DNA of 64,000 nt from Longispora sp040681875 (GCF_040681875.1 NZ_JBFAZP010000010.1:186001-250000), one strand, 5' to 3'; positions 42,203-51,152 are shown, counted from the stretch's first letter. The notes: generated from the letters alone by a model not told the origin. Translations and numbers: made by a program.

Positions 42203-42913
42203 GTGACCTGGCACCCGGTGGAGATCGGCAAGTCCGGCGCGGTGGTCGAGTGGCGGGAGGGCATGTTCCGCAAGACCTCCGACGATCCGAGGCTGGACCT
42301 GGAGGCCGAGGGCGCCCGGCTGCGGTGGCTGCGCGACGCCGGCATCCCGACCGCGGAGGTGCTCGACTGCGGCCCCGGCTACCTGATCACCGCCGAGGTG
42401 CCCGGCCGGTCGGCGGCCGACCCGTGGCCCGTCGAGCTGCGGCCCCGGGTGATCGACGCGCTCGCCGACCTGCTGCTGAAGCTGCACGCCCTGCCGGTGG
42501 AGGAGTGCCCCTACGACCGGTCGCTGCACGTCACCCTGCGCGAGGCGCTCAACGCCGAACCCGACCTCGACGACCTGGACGTGGAGCGGGCGGGCTGGAC
42601 GCGCGACCAACTGGTCGAGGAGCTGGGCCGCACCCAGCCGGCCGACGAGGACCTGGTCGTCACGCACGGCGACCTGTGCCTGCCGAATGTCCTGTTCGCG
42701 CCGGACACCTGCCGGGTCACGGGCGTGATCGACGCGGGGCGGATGGGGGTCGCGGACCGGTGGGTGGACCTGGCGATCGCGACCCGGTCGATGACGAGCG
42801 AGATGAACGCGCAGTTCGGGCCGTGGGCGGCGGAGCGGTTCCTCAGCCGGTACGGGGTCGAGCCCGACCCGGCGAAGATCGCGTTCTACCGGCTGATGGA
42901 CGAGTTCTGCTGA
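42203..42913 (+). CDS. APH(3')-family aminoglycoside phosphotransferase-like kinase
   Basis: A 236-residue kinase-like protein. The catalytic loop HGDLCLPN has H155 and D157, and the metal-binding segment is GVIDAGRMGVADRWVDLA with D177. A probable ATP-binding lysine is K24 (FRKTSDD). The C-terminus FYRLMDEFC resembles the end of APH(3') enzymes. It is about 25-30 residues shorter than typical APH(3') proteins because the N-lobe is short. Resistance to kanamycin-like drugs is plausible but unproven. It starts at GTG 42203 after GAGGTGGG. Confidence 0.82.
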   Translation: MTWHPVEIGKSGAVVEWREGMFRKTSDDPRLDLEAEGARLRWLRDAGIPTAEVLDCGPGYLITAEVPGRSAADPWPVELRPRVIDALADLLLKLHALPVEECPYDRSLHVTLREALNAEPDLDDLDVERAGWTRDQLVEELGRTQPADEDLVVTHGDLCLPNVLFAPDTCRVTGVIDAGRMGVADRWVDLAIATRSMTSEMNAQFGPWAAERFLSRYGVEPDPAKIAFYRLMDEFC

Positions 42914-43067
42914 TCGGCCGCGCGGCGACCCGGGACCGGACGGGCGGCACTGGCCCCGGTGCGCCCGACCATGGCTCCGGGGCCGCTCGACCCGACACCG
43001 GGCGCACGGGGCTGGGATCCGGGCAGCGGTCGTGGTCCCCGTCGACTGGCGCGCCGGGCTGACCCAC

Positions 43068-43529
43068 TCAGGCCCCGGCCGTCGCCCCCGGGTGCACCTC
43101 GTCGCGGATCACGCGCAGCGTACCCAGAAAGGTCTCTAGTTGTTCGGGGTCGAGCAGGCCCGTGAACCACCGGTCAATGATCTTGACATTCTCGGCGGCC
43201 AGCTCGTTGACCAGCGTGACCCCGCCCGGCGTGAGCACGGCGAACGCGCTGCGCCGGTCCGTCGGGCACGGCTCCCGGACGATCAGGTTCCTGGTCTCCA
43301 GCCGGTCGACGAGCCGGGTCACGCCGCTGGTCGACAGGCTGGTCTGGGTGGCCAGGTCGGAGAGGCGGAGCTTCTGGCCGGGACTGCGGGCCAGCCGGAT
43401 CAACACGCTGAACTCGGGGGCGGACAGGCCACGGCCGGCCGGGTCCTGGGACAATCGGATCATTAGTCCGTTATGCACCTCAGTGAGCAGGCCGAACGCC
43501 GTGATGCGGGGGTCCTCGTACGCGTTCAT
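43068..43529 (-). CDS. MarR family transcriptional regulator
   Basis: A 153-residue regulator from ATG 43529. The winged helix reads LRLSDLATQTSLSTSGVTRL followed by VDRLETRNLIVREPCPTDRR, the standard MarR recognition helix and wing. It is divergent from the YceI gene, and two TTG-N6-CAA palindromes lie in the 92-base gap. The regulator and yceI are probably both repressed by it. The ligand is unknown. Confidence 0.92.
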   Translation of the reverse strand: MNAYEDPRITAFGLLTEVHNGLMIRLSQDPAGRGLSAPEFSVLIRLARSPGQKLRLSDLATQTSLSTSGVTRLVDRLETRNLIVREPCPTDRRSAFAVLTPGGVTLVNELAAENVKIIDRWFTGLLDPEQLETFLGTLRVIRDEVHPGATAGA

Positions 43530-43547
43530 GTGACCCAGCCTATCAGT

Positions 43548-43593
43548 AGTTGACAAGTCAATGATTGCTGTGTGTATAGTTGCCTGAGCAACG
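43548..43593. promoter_or_regulatory. Two MarR operators between marR and yceI
   Basis: TTGACAAGTCAA (43550-43561) and GTTGCCTGAGCAAC (43579-43592) share the pattern TAGTTG-N6-CAA. They are 29 bases apart, about three helical turns. The first is nearer marR, the second nearer yceI, so each may cover one promoter. Confidence 0.75.
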
Positions 43594-43621
43594 AAACTTC
43601 CGACATTGAAGAGGGCATCCA

Positions 43622-44203
43622 ATGAGCAACGAAGCCGCCGCGATCGTCACCCGCGACCTCAACGGCCTGACCATCCCCACCGCCGGCACGTTCGCCCTGG
43701 ATGTGGCGCACAGCCGGGTGGGCTTCCTCGCCCGTCACATGATGGTGAGCAAGGTCCGCGGTTCCTTCGGGGAGTTCGCCGGTGAGATCACCGTCGCCGA
43801 GAACCCGTTGGAGTCCTCGGTCAACGTGACCATCCAGGCGTCGAGCTTCACCACCAACAACGAGCAGCGTGACGGTCACGTCAAGACCGACGAGTTTCTC
43901 GGGATCGACACCTTCCCGACGATCACCTTCGTCTCCACCGGTGTCAAGGACGTGGACGGCAACGAGTTCGTCCTGAACGGCGACCTCACCATCCGCGGCG
44001 TGACCAAGCAGGTCGAGCTGGCGGTCGAGTTCGAGGGCATCGCCAAGAGCCCGTGGGGCCAGGAGGTCATCGGGTTCTCCGCGACGACCGAGATCGACCG
44101 CGAGGAGTTCGGCATGACGTTCAACGCCACGCTGGAGACCGGCGGCGTGCTCGTCAGCAAGAAGATCAAGATTGAGATCGAGGCCGAGGCGATCCGCTCG
44201 TAA
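43622..44203 (+). CDS. YceI family lipid-binding protein
   Basis: A 193-residue lipocalin-like YceI protein without a signal peptide. Family features are TFALDVAHSRVGFLARHMMV, VRGSFGEFAGEI and DGHVKTDEFLGIDTFPTITF, with LTIRGVTKQVEL after them. The family binds isoprenoid-type lipids; the cytoplasmic actinomycete members have no proven role. It is divergent from marR and followed by a strong terminator. Confidence 0.93.
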   Translation: MSNEAAAIVTRDLNGLTIPTAGTFALDVAHSRVGFLARHMMVSKVRGSFGEFAGEITVAENPLESSVNVTIQASSFTTNNEQRDGHVKTDEFLGIDTFPTITFVSTGVKDVDGNEFVLNGDLTIRGVTKQVELAVEFEGIAKSPWGQEVIGFSATTEIDREEFGMTFNATLETGGVLVSKKIKIEIEAEAIRS

Positions 44204-44222
44204 CTCCAGGTCGGCAAGGCAG

Positions 44223-44251
44223 GTGGGGCACCCTCGGGTGCCCCACTTTTT
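44223..44251 (+). terminator. Intrinsic terminator after yceI
   Basis: A perfect 10-bp stem (GTGGGGCACC and GGTGCCCCAC), tetraloop CTCG, then five T. It is 20 bases after the yceI stop. Confidence 0.93.
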
Positions 44252-44362
44252 GTCCGATTAGCGACATGAGTGAATACGCTATGCGATTGGGTACTAGCCG
44301 TGGGTGCGCGATCCCCCTAACCTAGGAAGCTCACCGCCGCGACCGACCATCCAGGAGAATCG

Positions 44363-45838
44363 ATGGGCAGGGACGTCCAGCAGCGTGAGTTCACACATGA
44401 CGACCGGCAGAGATACCGACAGAAGGTCCGCCGTTGCCTCGACGTGTTCGCTCTCATGCTTGACGAACTTCGATTCGACGCAGACCGTCCGCTGACGGGG
44501 CTGGAGATCGAACTCAACCTTGTGGACGGAGAATCCAACCCGGCGATGAAGAACGCCGAGATCCTGACGTACATGGCCAGCCCGATGCTCCAGACGGAGT
44601 TGGGCCAGTTCAACCTGGAGATCAACGTCCCACCCCGGCTGATCGCCGAGGACGGTCTCGCCGCGTACGAGGCGGGGCTGCGCGCCACCCTCGCCCAGCT
44701 GGAGGAACGTGCCGCCAAGGCCGACGCGGGAGTGGCCCTGATCGGTATCCTTCCGACGCTGGAACCCGAGCACACGGTGCTGGAGAACCTGTCGGAGAAT
44801 CCGCGCTACCGCCTGCTGAACAGCCAGATCATGAACGAGCGCGGCGAGAACATGGAGATCGACATCCGCGGGGTCGAGCGGTTCACGACCACGATGGACT
44901 CGATCGCCCCGGAGGCCGCCTGTACGAGCATCCAGTTCCACCTCCAGGTCTCCCCCGAACAGTTCCCCGCGTACTGGAACGCCTCGCAGGCCATCGCCGC
45001 CGTCCAGTTGGCGGTGGGCTCCAACTCGCCCTACGCGTTCGGGCACCGGCTGTGGTCGGAGACCCGGATCGCTCTGTTCACCCAGGCCACCGACGTGCGC
45101 CCCGAGGAGTTGCGGGTGCAGGGGGTCCGGCCCCGGGTGTGGTTCGGCGAACGCTGGATCACCTCGATCTTCGACCTGTTCGAGGAGAACGTGCGGTACT
45201 TCCCCCCGCTGCTCCCGCTGATGGAGGCCGAGGACCCACTGGAGGTCCTCCGCTCCGGCGGCATCCCCAGGCTCGGCGAGCTCCGGCTGCACAACGGCAC
45301 GGTCTACCGCTGGAACCGCCCGGTGTACGACGTCATGGACGGCCGCCCGCACCTGCGGGTCGAGAACCGGGTCCTCCCCGCCGGCCCCACGGTCGTCGAC
45401 ATGATGGCCAACGCCGCCCTGTACTACGGCCTGGTCCGCACCCTGGCGGAGGAGGACCGTCCGGTATGGACGAAGCTGCCGTTCACCGCCGCCGAGGCGA
45501 ACTTCTACTCGGCGGCCCGGCGCGGGATCGAGGGCGTCGGCCAGTGGCCGGGCGAGGGCGAGGGCCGCTTCTCCGACCTGCTGCTGGAACGCCTGCTGCC
45601 GCTCGCCTACGAGGGACTGGACCGGTTCGGGGTGGACCCGGAGGTCCGGGACCGGCTGCTCGGCATCATCGAACGGCGGTGCGCGCTGCGCCGGACCGGG
45701 GCGACCTGGCAGACCGCGATGGTCAACAAGCTGGAGAAGTCCGGGCTCGACCGGTCGGCGGCGCTCCGGGAGATGCTGGCCAGATATCGACGGTACTCAG
45801 CTGCGAATGCGCCCGTGCACACGTGGCCGCTGGAATAG
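44363..45838 (+). CDS. GCS2-family glutamate-cysteine ligase-like enzyme
   Basis: A 491-residue protein of the carboxylate-amine ligase/GCS2 group. The ATP and glutamate-site segments are GLEIELNLVD (near residue 45), FNLEINVPPR and SIQFHLQVS. Actinomycetes of this kind normally make mycothiol rather than glutathione, and a separate GCS2 member (EgtA) serves ergothioneine synthesis. None of the other egt genes is adjacent, so the exact product is open. The ATG at 44363 follows AGGAGA. The GTG of the capA gene starts six bases after its stop. Confidence 0.82.
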   Translation: MGRDVQQREFTHDDRQRYRQKVRRCLDVFALMLDELRFDADRPLTGLEIELNLVDGESNPAMKNAEILTYMASPMLQTELGQFNLEINVPPRLIAEDGLAAYEAGLRATLAQLEERAAKADAGVALIGILPTLEPEHTVLENLSENPRYRLLNSQIMNERGENMEIDIRGVERFTTTMDSIAPEAACTSIQFHLQVSPEQFPAYWNASQAIAAVQLAVGSNSPYAFGHRLWSETRIALFTQATDVRPEELRVQGVRPRVWFGERWITSIFDLFEENVRYFPPLLPLMEAEDPLEVLRSGGIPRLGELRLHNGTVYRWNRPVYDVMDGRPHLRVENRVLPAGPTVVDMMANAALYYGLVRTLAEEDRPVWTKLPFTAAEANFYSAARRGIEGVGQWPGEGEGRFSDLLLERLLPLAYEGLDRFGVDPEVRDRLLGIIERRCALRRTGATWQTAMVNKLEKSGLDRSAALREMLARYRRYSAANAPVHTWPLE

Positions 45839-45844
45839 TCTGAG

Positions 45845-46954
45845 GTGGTGTCGCCGACGCGGGGGGTACTCGCCGTGGCCGTGGTTCTGGCCCTCGGTGG
45901 GTGCTCCTCGCCGGCCGGTACCCGTTGGGCCGCACCGCAACCGACCGCCGTCGCCTCGGCCGCCTCGACCTGGACCCCGCGCGAGTTCACGGTGCTCGGC
46001 GCGGGGGACGTGCTGCTGCACGAGTCGCTGTGGAACACGGCCAAACAGGACGCCGGCGGCACCGGGTACGACTTCGGGCCGATGTTCGCGGCTGTGAAAC
46101 CTGTCGTGTCGGAGGCGGACCTGGCGATCTGCCACATGGAGACCCCGCTCGGCGAGCCGGCCGGGCCGTTCTCGGGCTATCCGCTGTTCAACGTGCCGCC
46201 ACAGGTCGCGGTGACCCTCAAGGATGTCGGCTACGACTCCTGCTCCACGGCGTCCAACCACACGCTCGACGTGGGGGAGCGGGGCGTGTACCGGACCCTG
46301 GACGTGCTGGAAGCCGCTGGACTCCGGCACGCCGGCAGCCACCGTGACCAGCGCGAACACGACACGCCGACTCTGGTGTACGCGCGGGGTGTCCAGATCG
46401 CGCACCTGTCGTACACGTTCTCCTTCAACGGTCTCGTCCGGCCGGAGGGCAAGGAGTGGATCGCCAACGCGCTCGACGTCCGGGCGGTGCTGGACGAGGC
46501 GCGCCGGGCCCGGGCCGCCGGGGCGGAGGTGGTGATCGTGAGCGTGCACTGGGGGACGGAGTACCAGCACGAGGCCGACGACTTCCAGCAGGCCACGGCG
46601 CGCGACCTGCTGGCCTCCCCGGATGTGGACCTGATCCTGGGCGCCCACGTGCACGTCGTGCAGCCGTTCGAGAGGCTCGGCGACAAGTGGGTCGCGTACG
46701 GCATGGGCAACCAGGTCGCGTGGCAGAACCAGTCGCTGGTCACCCGGGACGGGGTGATGCCCCGGTTCACGTTCACCGAGACGGCGCCCGGGGTGTGGCG
46801 GGTGTCGAAGGCCGAGGCGCTGCCCACGTGGATGCGGCTGGACAGCGGGCCGGGCCGGTTGGAGTACTGCCCCGGTTCTGCCGGCGAGGCGTGCGCCGCC
46901 TCGGCCCGGAGATCGATGGAGATCGTCCGTTCGATGGGGGCTACCGTTCAGTAG
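45845..46954 (+). CDS. CapA-family lipoprotein (metallophosphatase fold)
   Basis: A 369-residue protein with a lipoprotein signal: the lipobox LALGGC places the lipidated Cys near residue 20. The CapA/PgsA domain shows GAGDVLLHESLW, CHMETPLGEP, SNHTLDVGERG, VSVHWGTEYQ and GAHVHVVQPFE, the metal-binding blocks of the calcineurin-like fold. The family is linked to poly-gamma-glutamate or capsule formation in Bacillus, but no pgsB or pgsC is nearby. It could be co-transcribed with the ligase gene six bases upstream. Confidence 0.88.
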   Translation: MVSPTRGVLAVAVVLALGGCSSPAGTRWAAPQPTAVASAASTWTPREFTVLGAGDVLLHESLWNTAKQDAGGTGYDFGPMFAAVKPVVSEADLAICHMETPLGEPAGPFSGYPLFNVPPQVAVTLKDVGYDSCSTASNHTLDVGERGVYRTLDVLEAAGLRHAGSHRDQREHDTPTLVYARGVQIAHLSYTFSFNGLVRPEGKEWIANALDVRAVLDEARRARAAGAEVVIVSVHWGTEYQHEADDFQQATARDLLASPDVDLILGAHVHVVQPFERLGDKWVAYGMGNQVAWQNQSLVTRDGVMPRFTFTETAPGVWRVSKAEALPTWMRLDSGPGRLEYCPGSAGEACAASARRSMEIVRSMGATVQ

Positions 46955-46975
46955 GTTGAGGGCTACCGTCCAGTA
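46938..46975. repeat. Direct repeat GGGCTACCGT(T/C)CAGTA at the capA end
   Basis: Copies at 46938-46953 and 46960-46975, 22 bases apart, straddle the capA stop and precede the hydrolase start by 24 bases. Each copy contains the imperfect palindrome TACCGTNCAGTA. The two-helical-turn spacing suggests a repressor site for the hydrolase gene. Confidence 0.6.
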
Positions 46976-46998
46976 ACAAACGGGTCTACCCTGCGAAC

Positions 46999-47766
46999 AT
47001 GACGATTGTCTATGAGCGGCGCGGGAGCGGCAGCCCGTTGGTTCTGCTGCATGGCATCGGTCACCGGTGGCAGGCCTGGGAGCCGGTGATCGACCGGTTG
47101 GCCGAGGTGCACGACGTCATCGCGGTGGATCTGCCGGGCTTCGGAAGTTCGCCCCGGCTGCCCGTCTACGGCATGCCGCAGCTCATCTCCGCGCTGACCA
47201 CGTTCTTCGCCGGGCTGGGGCTGACCAGGCCGCACGTCGCCGGCAACTCCCTCGGCGGGGCGCTGGCCCTGGAGCTGGCGGCCGGCGACCACGTAGCGAG
47301 TGCCACGGCGATCGCCCCGGCCGGCTTCTGGACCACCTCCGAGAAGGGGTACGCGCTGAGTGTCCTGCTCACCCACCGGGCGCTCGGCTTCCTGCCCCGG
47401 CCGGTGGTCACCCCCTTCCTGAAGACGCCGAAGCTGCGCCGGATCAGCTGCGGGATGCTCTACGGCCGCCCCGAACTGCTCGACCCCCTGGTGCCCTACG
47501 ACGACCTGCGCGGACTGCGCGGCGGCCGGGGCTTCAACCCGGTGGCGTGGGCGAGCCGGGGGTACCGCTACACCGGGAAGCCGACCGCGCCCGTCACCGT
47601 CGCGTGGGGCACGAAGGACCGGATCCTGTTGCCCCGTCAGGCGGAGCGCGCCGAGATGCTGCTCCCCGACGCCCGGCACGTCCGGCTCCCCGGCTGCGGT
47701 CACCTGCCGATGCACGACGACCCGACCCTGGTGGCCAAGGTGATCCTGGAGACCACAGCCACCTGA
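46999..47766 (+). CDS. Alpha/beta hydrolase
   Basis: A 255-residue alpha/beta-fold hydrolase. The oxyanion-hole segment is LVLLHGIGHRWQAW. The nucleophile elbow is GNSLGG with S84. The acid lies in AWGTKDRILLP, and the catalytic His in LPGCGHLPMHD. No signal peptide. The direct repeat upstream may control it. The substrate is unknown; the cap region (WTTSEKGYALSVLLT...) gives no clear subfamily. Confidence 0.9.
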   Translation: MTIVYERRGSGSPLVLLHGIGHRWQAWEPVIDRLAEVHDVIAVDLPGFGSSPRLPVYGMPQLISALTTFFAGLGLTRPHVAGNSLGGALALELAAGDHVASATAIAPAGFWTTSEKGYALSVLLTHRALGFLPRPVVTPFLKTPKLRRISCGMLYGRPELLDPLVPYDDLRGLRGGRGFNPVAWASRGYRYTGKPTAPVTVAWGTKDRILLPRQAERAEMLLPDARHVRLPGCGHLPMHDDPTLVAKVILETTAT

Positions 47767-47879
47767 CCCCCGCCACCGCCCGACCGGAACGAACGTGTTC
47801 GCCCACAATCCGGGGCCAGGCAAAGCGACCTCGGCGCGCCGACGACAGACCGGGCCGCTCGACCGCAGGGCGGCGCCGG

Positions 47880-48908
47880 TCAGCCCGGTTGGGCGCGGGG
47901 CATCGAACGGCGCGGCTTCGACCGGCGACGGTGGCCGGGACCGGGGCGCCGGCCGCGCAGTCGACGGGCCGGAATCCCCGCGACCATGGCCTGGTGCAGC
48001 AACCCGGCCAGCGGATACTCCGGATCGTCGGCCCGGGCGCGTTCCAACGCGAGGCTGGCGAGCGCGCCCTGCCCGTCCAGGTACGCCGAGTACGCCAATA
48101 AGGTGGCCACCGGCGCGACCAGGCCGGGCTGGGCGCGGCGGGTCAGATCCGTCCACAGGGGCAGGTGTGGGTCGTCCGGCCGGTGCTCGACCAGGTGCGC
48201 GGCGGCGTCCCGCACGGGCAGGAGCAGCAGCAACGCGCACAACCACGCGGCCTCGTCATCGGTGAGCGTGCCGCCCGCGTAGTGCCGGCTGAGGGCCGCC
48301 TCCACGAACGCCGGCCCCTCGGCCGCCAACGCCGCCTGCCCGCCCGGCCCCTCCAGCGCCGCGACGAACCGGGACTCCGCGCGGTCGGTCGCCTCCTCCA
48401 TCGCCTCCCGGGCCGCCCCCGACACCGGTGCGATGACCTGCGCGAACGCCGACCGGTCGGGCAGGGCGACCTTGCCGGCGAGCGTGGCCTCGGCGGCGAC
48501 CACGGTGCTGCCCGGGTCGTACGCCCGGCCGCCGGGTGGGCAGCAGTCGCCGTTCTCGCAGACGTACGAGAAGTAGCGGTCCCCGGTCACCCGGAGCGCG
48601 TCGACGATCGGGATGCCCCGGCCGGCCAGCGCGCGCCGGGCCGCGTCGACCACGGGGGTGACCTGGGCCGGCGCCCCGTAACCGATCACCACGGCCGCGT
48701 CGACCCGCTGGTCGTGCAGGACCTCGGCGAGGTGCAGGGCGGCGTGTTCCGGCTCGTCGGCGCACTCGGCGAGGTCCACCCGGACCGCGAAGTGCAGCCT
48801 TCTGGCCCGGACACCGACGACCACGAGGCTGTCGGTGGGATGGAAACCGAGCACGTACGGCACGGCGGCCAGGAGCTCGGCGGGTTGGCTGACCCGGATA
48901 TTCGGCAT
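47880..48908 (-). CDS. DUF4192 domain protein
   Basis: A 342-residue cytoplasmic protein with the DUF4192 signature near its start, AELLAAVPYVLGFHPTDSLV, and Cys pairs CENGDCCPP mid-protein. The family is widespread in actinomycetes and has no known function. The C-terminus is strongly basic (RRLRGRRPGPGHRRRSK). A TTA codon occurs in the ATLLAYSAYL segment (48099-48101). Confidence 0.87.
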   Translation of the reverse strand: MPNIRVSQPAELLAAVPYVLGFHPTDSLVVVGVRARRLHFAVRVDLAECADEPEHAALHLAEVLHDQRVDAAVVIGYGAPAQVTPVVDAARRALAGRGIPIVDALRVTGDRYFSYVCENGDCCPPGGRAYDPGSTVVAAEATLAGKVALPDRSAFAQVIAPVSGAAREAMEEATDRAESRFVAALEGPGGQAALAAEGPAFVEAALSRHYAGGTLTDDEAAWLCALLLLLPVRDAAAHLVEHRPDDPHLPLWTDLTRRAQPGLVAPVATLLAYSAYLDGQGALASLALERARADDPEYPLAGLLHQAMVAGIPARRLRGRRPGPGHRRRSKPRRSMPRAQPG

Positions 48909-48985
48909 GCCGCGACAGTACCCAAAAAAGAGGTTTGTCTATTTTGTTCCTGTGGACAACGCGACCCGATGGCGCGGACCAGCGC

Positions 48986-49801
48986 CTAGTTGTCCACAAC
49001 CACGAGCCGGTGCGCCCCCGCGTACACGTTCATCGTCTCGCCGCGCAGGAACCCGACCAGCGTCAACCCCAGCTCACCGGCCAGATCCACGGCCAGCGTG
49101 CTCGGCGCGGACACCGCCGCCAACATCGGCACCCCGGCCAGCGCCGCCTTCTGCGTCAACTCGAAACTGGCCCGCCCACTGACCATCAGGATGTGCCCCC
49201 GCAACGGCACCCGCCCGGACCGCACCGCCCACCCCAGCACCTTGTCCACCGCGTTGTGCCGGCCCACATCCTCCCGGACGCACACCAGCTCCCCATCCGC
49301 CGTGAACAGCCCCGCCGCGTGCAGCCCCCCGGTCCGCGCGAAGGCCTTCTGGCGCTCGCGGAGAGCATCGGGGAACCCGTACAACAGTCGGGGTTCGATC
49401 GTCAGCGGGTCAGCCTCGACGGAGAACGCCGAAGCCACCCGCACCGCGTCGATACTGGCCTTTCCGCAGGTCCCGCACGAGCTGGACGTGTAGAAATGCC
49501 GGGTCGGGTCCGTCGCCGGGGGCGGCAGGTCGGGCCGGAGCGTGACCTCCAGGACGTTCAGGTTCGTGTCCGTGCAATGTTTGGCCAGCAGGATGTCGCC
49601 GGGCCCCGTGATCACGCCCTCGGTGAGCAGGAACCCGTGCGCGAGATCCACGTCGTCGCCCGGCGTGCGCATCGTGACGGCCAGCGGGGAGCCGTTGACC
49701 CGCAGCTCCAGGGGTTCCTCGACGCTCAGGGTGTCCGGTCGCCGGCTCGCGTTGTCACCGTCGAAGCGGACCACCGGCCGCCGATCCGTCACCCTACCCA
49801 T
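48986..49801 (-). CDS. fdhD: Formate dehydrogenase accessory sulfurtransferase FdhD
   Basis: A 271-residue protein that moves sulfur to the molybdenum cofactor of formate dehydrogenase-type enzymes. The sulfur-carrying motif CGTCGK has C109 and C112. Other blocks are DDVDLAHGFLLTEGV, REDVGRHNAVDKVLGWA and the C-terminal GETMNVYAG. The molybdopterin oxidoreductase at 54143-56386 is its probable client, and mobA lies between them. The last codons overlap a DnaA-box sequence at 48990-48998. Confidence 0.95.
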   Translation of the reverse strand: MGRVTDRRPVVRFDGDNASRRPDTLSVEEPLELRVNGSPLAVTMRTPGDDVDLAHGFLLTEGVITGPGDILLAKHCTDTNLNVLEVTLRPDLPPPATDPTRHFYTSSSCGTCGKASIDAVRVASAFSVEADPLTIEPRLLYGFPDALRERQKAFARTGGLHAAGLFTADGELVCVREDVGRHNAVDKVLGWAVRSGRVPLRGHILMVSGRASFELTQKAALAGVPMLAAVSAPSTLAVDLAGELGLTLVGFLRGETMNVYAGAHRLVVVDN

Positions 49802-49854
49802 CCCCGAAGCCTATCCGAGCCGCCAAAAACCCAGTTCAAAGCCTTGATGGGTAC

Positions 49855-51042
49855 TCAGCCCGCCAGCCCCAGCCACGTGGTGAACCGGGTCAGCTCCGGG
49901 TTCGCCCTGCGGTGAAGGCCGATGAGCGCCCTGGTCGTCTCCCGGACCATCGGGTGATACCGCGTCTGCTCGGGCGCCAGACGCCGGGCGGACTCCAGCG
50001 CGGCCAGGGTTCCGGCCCGGTCCTCCAACAGGACATGGGCGTGGGCGAGGTCGATGTAGTGGTGACCCGCCCGCGTGGCAGGCATCCCGCGCGGCGGCTC
50101 GAACCCCCGGCCACGTTCCACCGCCTGTTCGGGCTCGCCCAGCTCGACGCTGGCGGCGACGTCGTGAATGCGGACATTCGCCGGCCCGTAGGTCAGGTGG
50201 TAGTGCACCGCGTCGGAAGGCGCGCGTCGGAGCAGCTCGTAGGCCGCGTCGAGATGCGCCCGCGTCGTCGTGGCGTCCCCCGCCCGGGAGGCGAGGGTGA
50301 CCGCGCGCAGGTGCATGCTGCCGTAGACGGTCACGGCGGCCTGGTCGCTGCCCGACAGCTCGTCGGTGAGTTGGCCGCGCGCCGCGTCGAGAATGCGGAG
50401 ACCCCGGCCATAGTCGCCCGCCGACTGGAACGTGGTGACCCGCGTCCACTGGGCGAGCCCGGCGGCCAGCGGATCACCGGACTGCCCGGCCGCCCAGATC
50501 AACTTGTGCTCGATGCTCTCGGCGAGATCGGCGTAGCCCAGCCGGTAGGCCAGGCCGTGCGAGGCGTAGTAGACGCTGACCAGGAGCCGGAAGGCCCGTA
50601 CCCGCCGGGCGCTGTCGGCCTCGTGCACCGCGACGGTGAGATCCTCGATGATCGCGGGAAGTCTGGCCGCGAGTTTCGCGTAGCGCCCGTTCCGGCGAAG
50701 CTCGGCGATCTCGCGCACCTCGGCTGCCAACTCCTCCCACGGCCGGGGAACCGTGCCTGTCTCCGCCGGCAGGTCATAGCCCCGCAGGGCGACCCGGAGC
50801 GCGTCCACCGAGGCGGAGGAGTCGAACTCGCCGTAGGGCTGGCCGTAGACCCTTTCGATGGGTACCCGCAGCGCGCGTGCCACAGCCGCGACGAACGCGT
50901 GGCTCGCCGGCCGGTCATCCGCCTCCACCTTGGACAACAGGCTCACCGACACGTTCGCCCGTTCGGCCAGTCGGCGCTGCGTCATCCCGGCACTCTTGCG
51001 CAGGGCCTTGATGTTGTCGGCCACGGTGCGGACCTGATCCAT
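49855..51042 (-). CDS. XRE family regulator with TPR-like C-terminal domain
   Basis: A 395-residue protein. The N-terminal XRE HTH reads ADNIKALRKSAGMTQRRLAE and continues RANVSVSLLSKVEADDRPAS. A long all-helical, TPR-like region follows (about 130-395). I start at ATG 51042, with GGAGG five bases upstream. This architecture resembles peptide- or signal-sensing XRE-TPR regulators (as in the RRNPP type), though here the family link is by architecture only. Small ORFs are encoded divergently next to it. Confidence 0.83.
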   Translation of the reverse strand: MDQVRTVADNIKALRKSAGMTQRRLAERANVSVSLLSKVEADDRPASHAFVAAVARALRVPIERVYGQPYGEFDSSASVDALRVALRGYDLPAETGTVPRPWEELAAEVREIAELRRNGRYAKLAARLPAIIEDLTVAVHEADSARRVRAFRLLVSVYYASHGLAYRLGYADLAESIEHKLIWAAGQSGDPLAAGLAQWTRVTTFQSAGDYGRGLRILDAARGQLTDELSGSDQAAVTVYGSMHLRAVTLASRAGDATTTRAHLDAAYELLRRAPSDAVHYHLTYGPANVRIHDVAASVELGEPEQAVERGRGFEPPRGMPATRAGHHYIDLAHAHVLLEDRAGTLAALESARRLAPEQTRYHPMVRETTRALIGLHRRANPELTRFTTWLGLAG

Positions 51043-51152
51043 GACGGCCTCCGCTCGTCGGACTCCCGGCAGAAACCAGCCTACGACCATCGAAGTCCAC
51101 CTTCGCCACCCCAACACGGTCAGTCATCACCCGCGCTGCCGTCGACCGGCTC

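Noticed and set aside
41926..42345. N-terminal extension of the luciferase-like protein
   Set aside because: The extra residues show no family similarity and cross the APH gene start. The family N-terminus MRYGFVLPYG begins at 41925.
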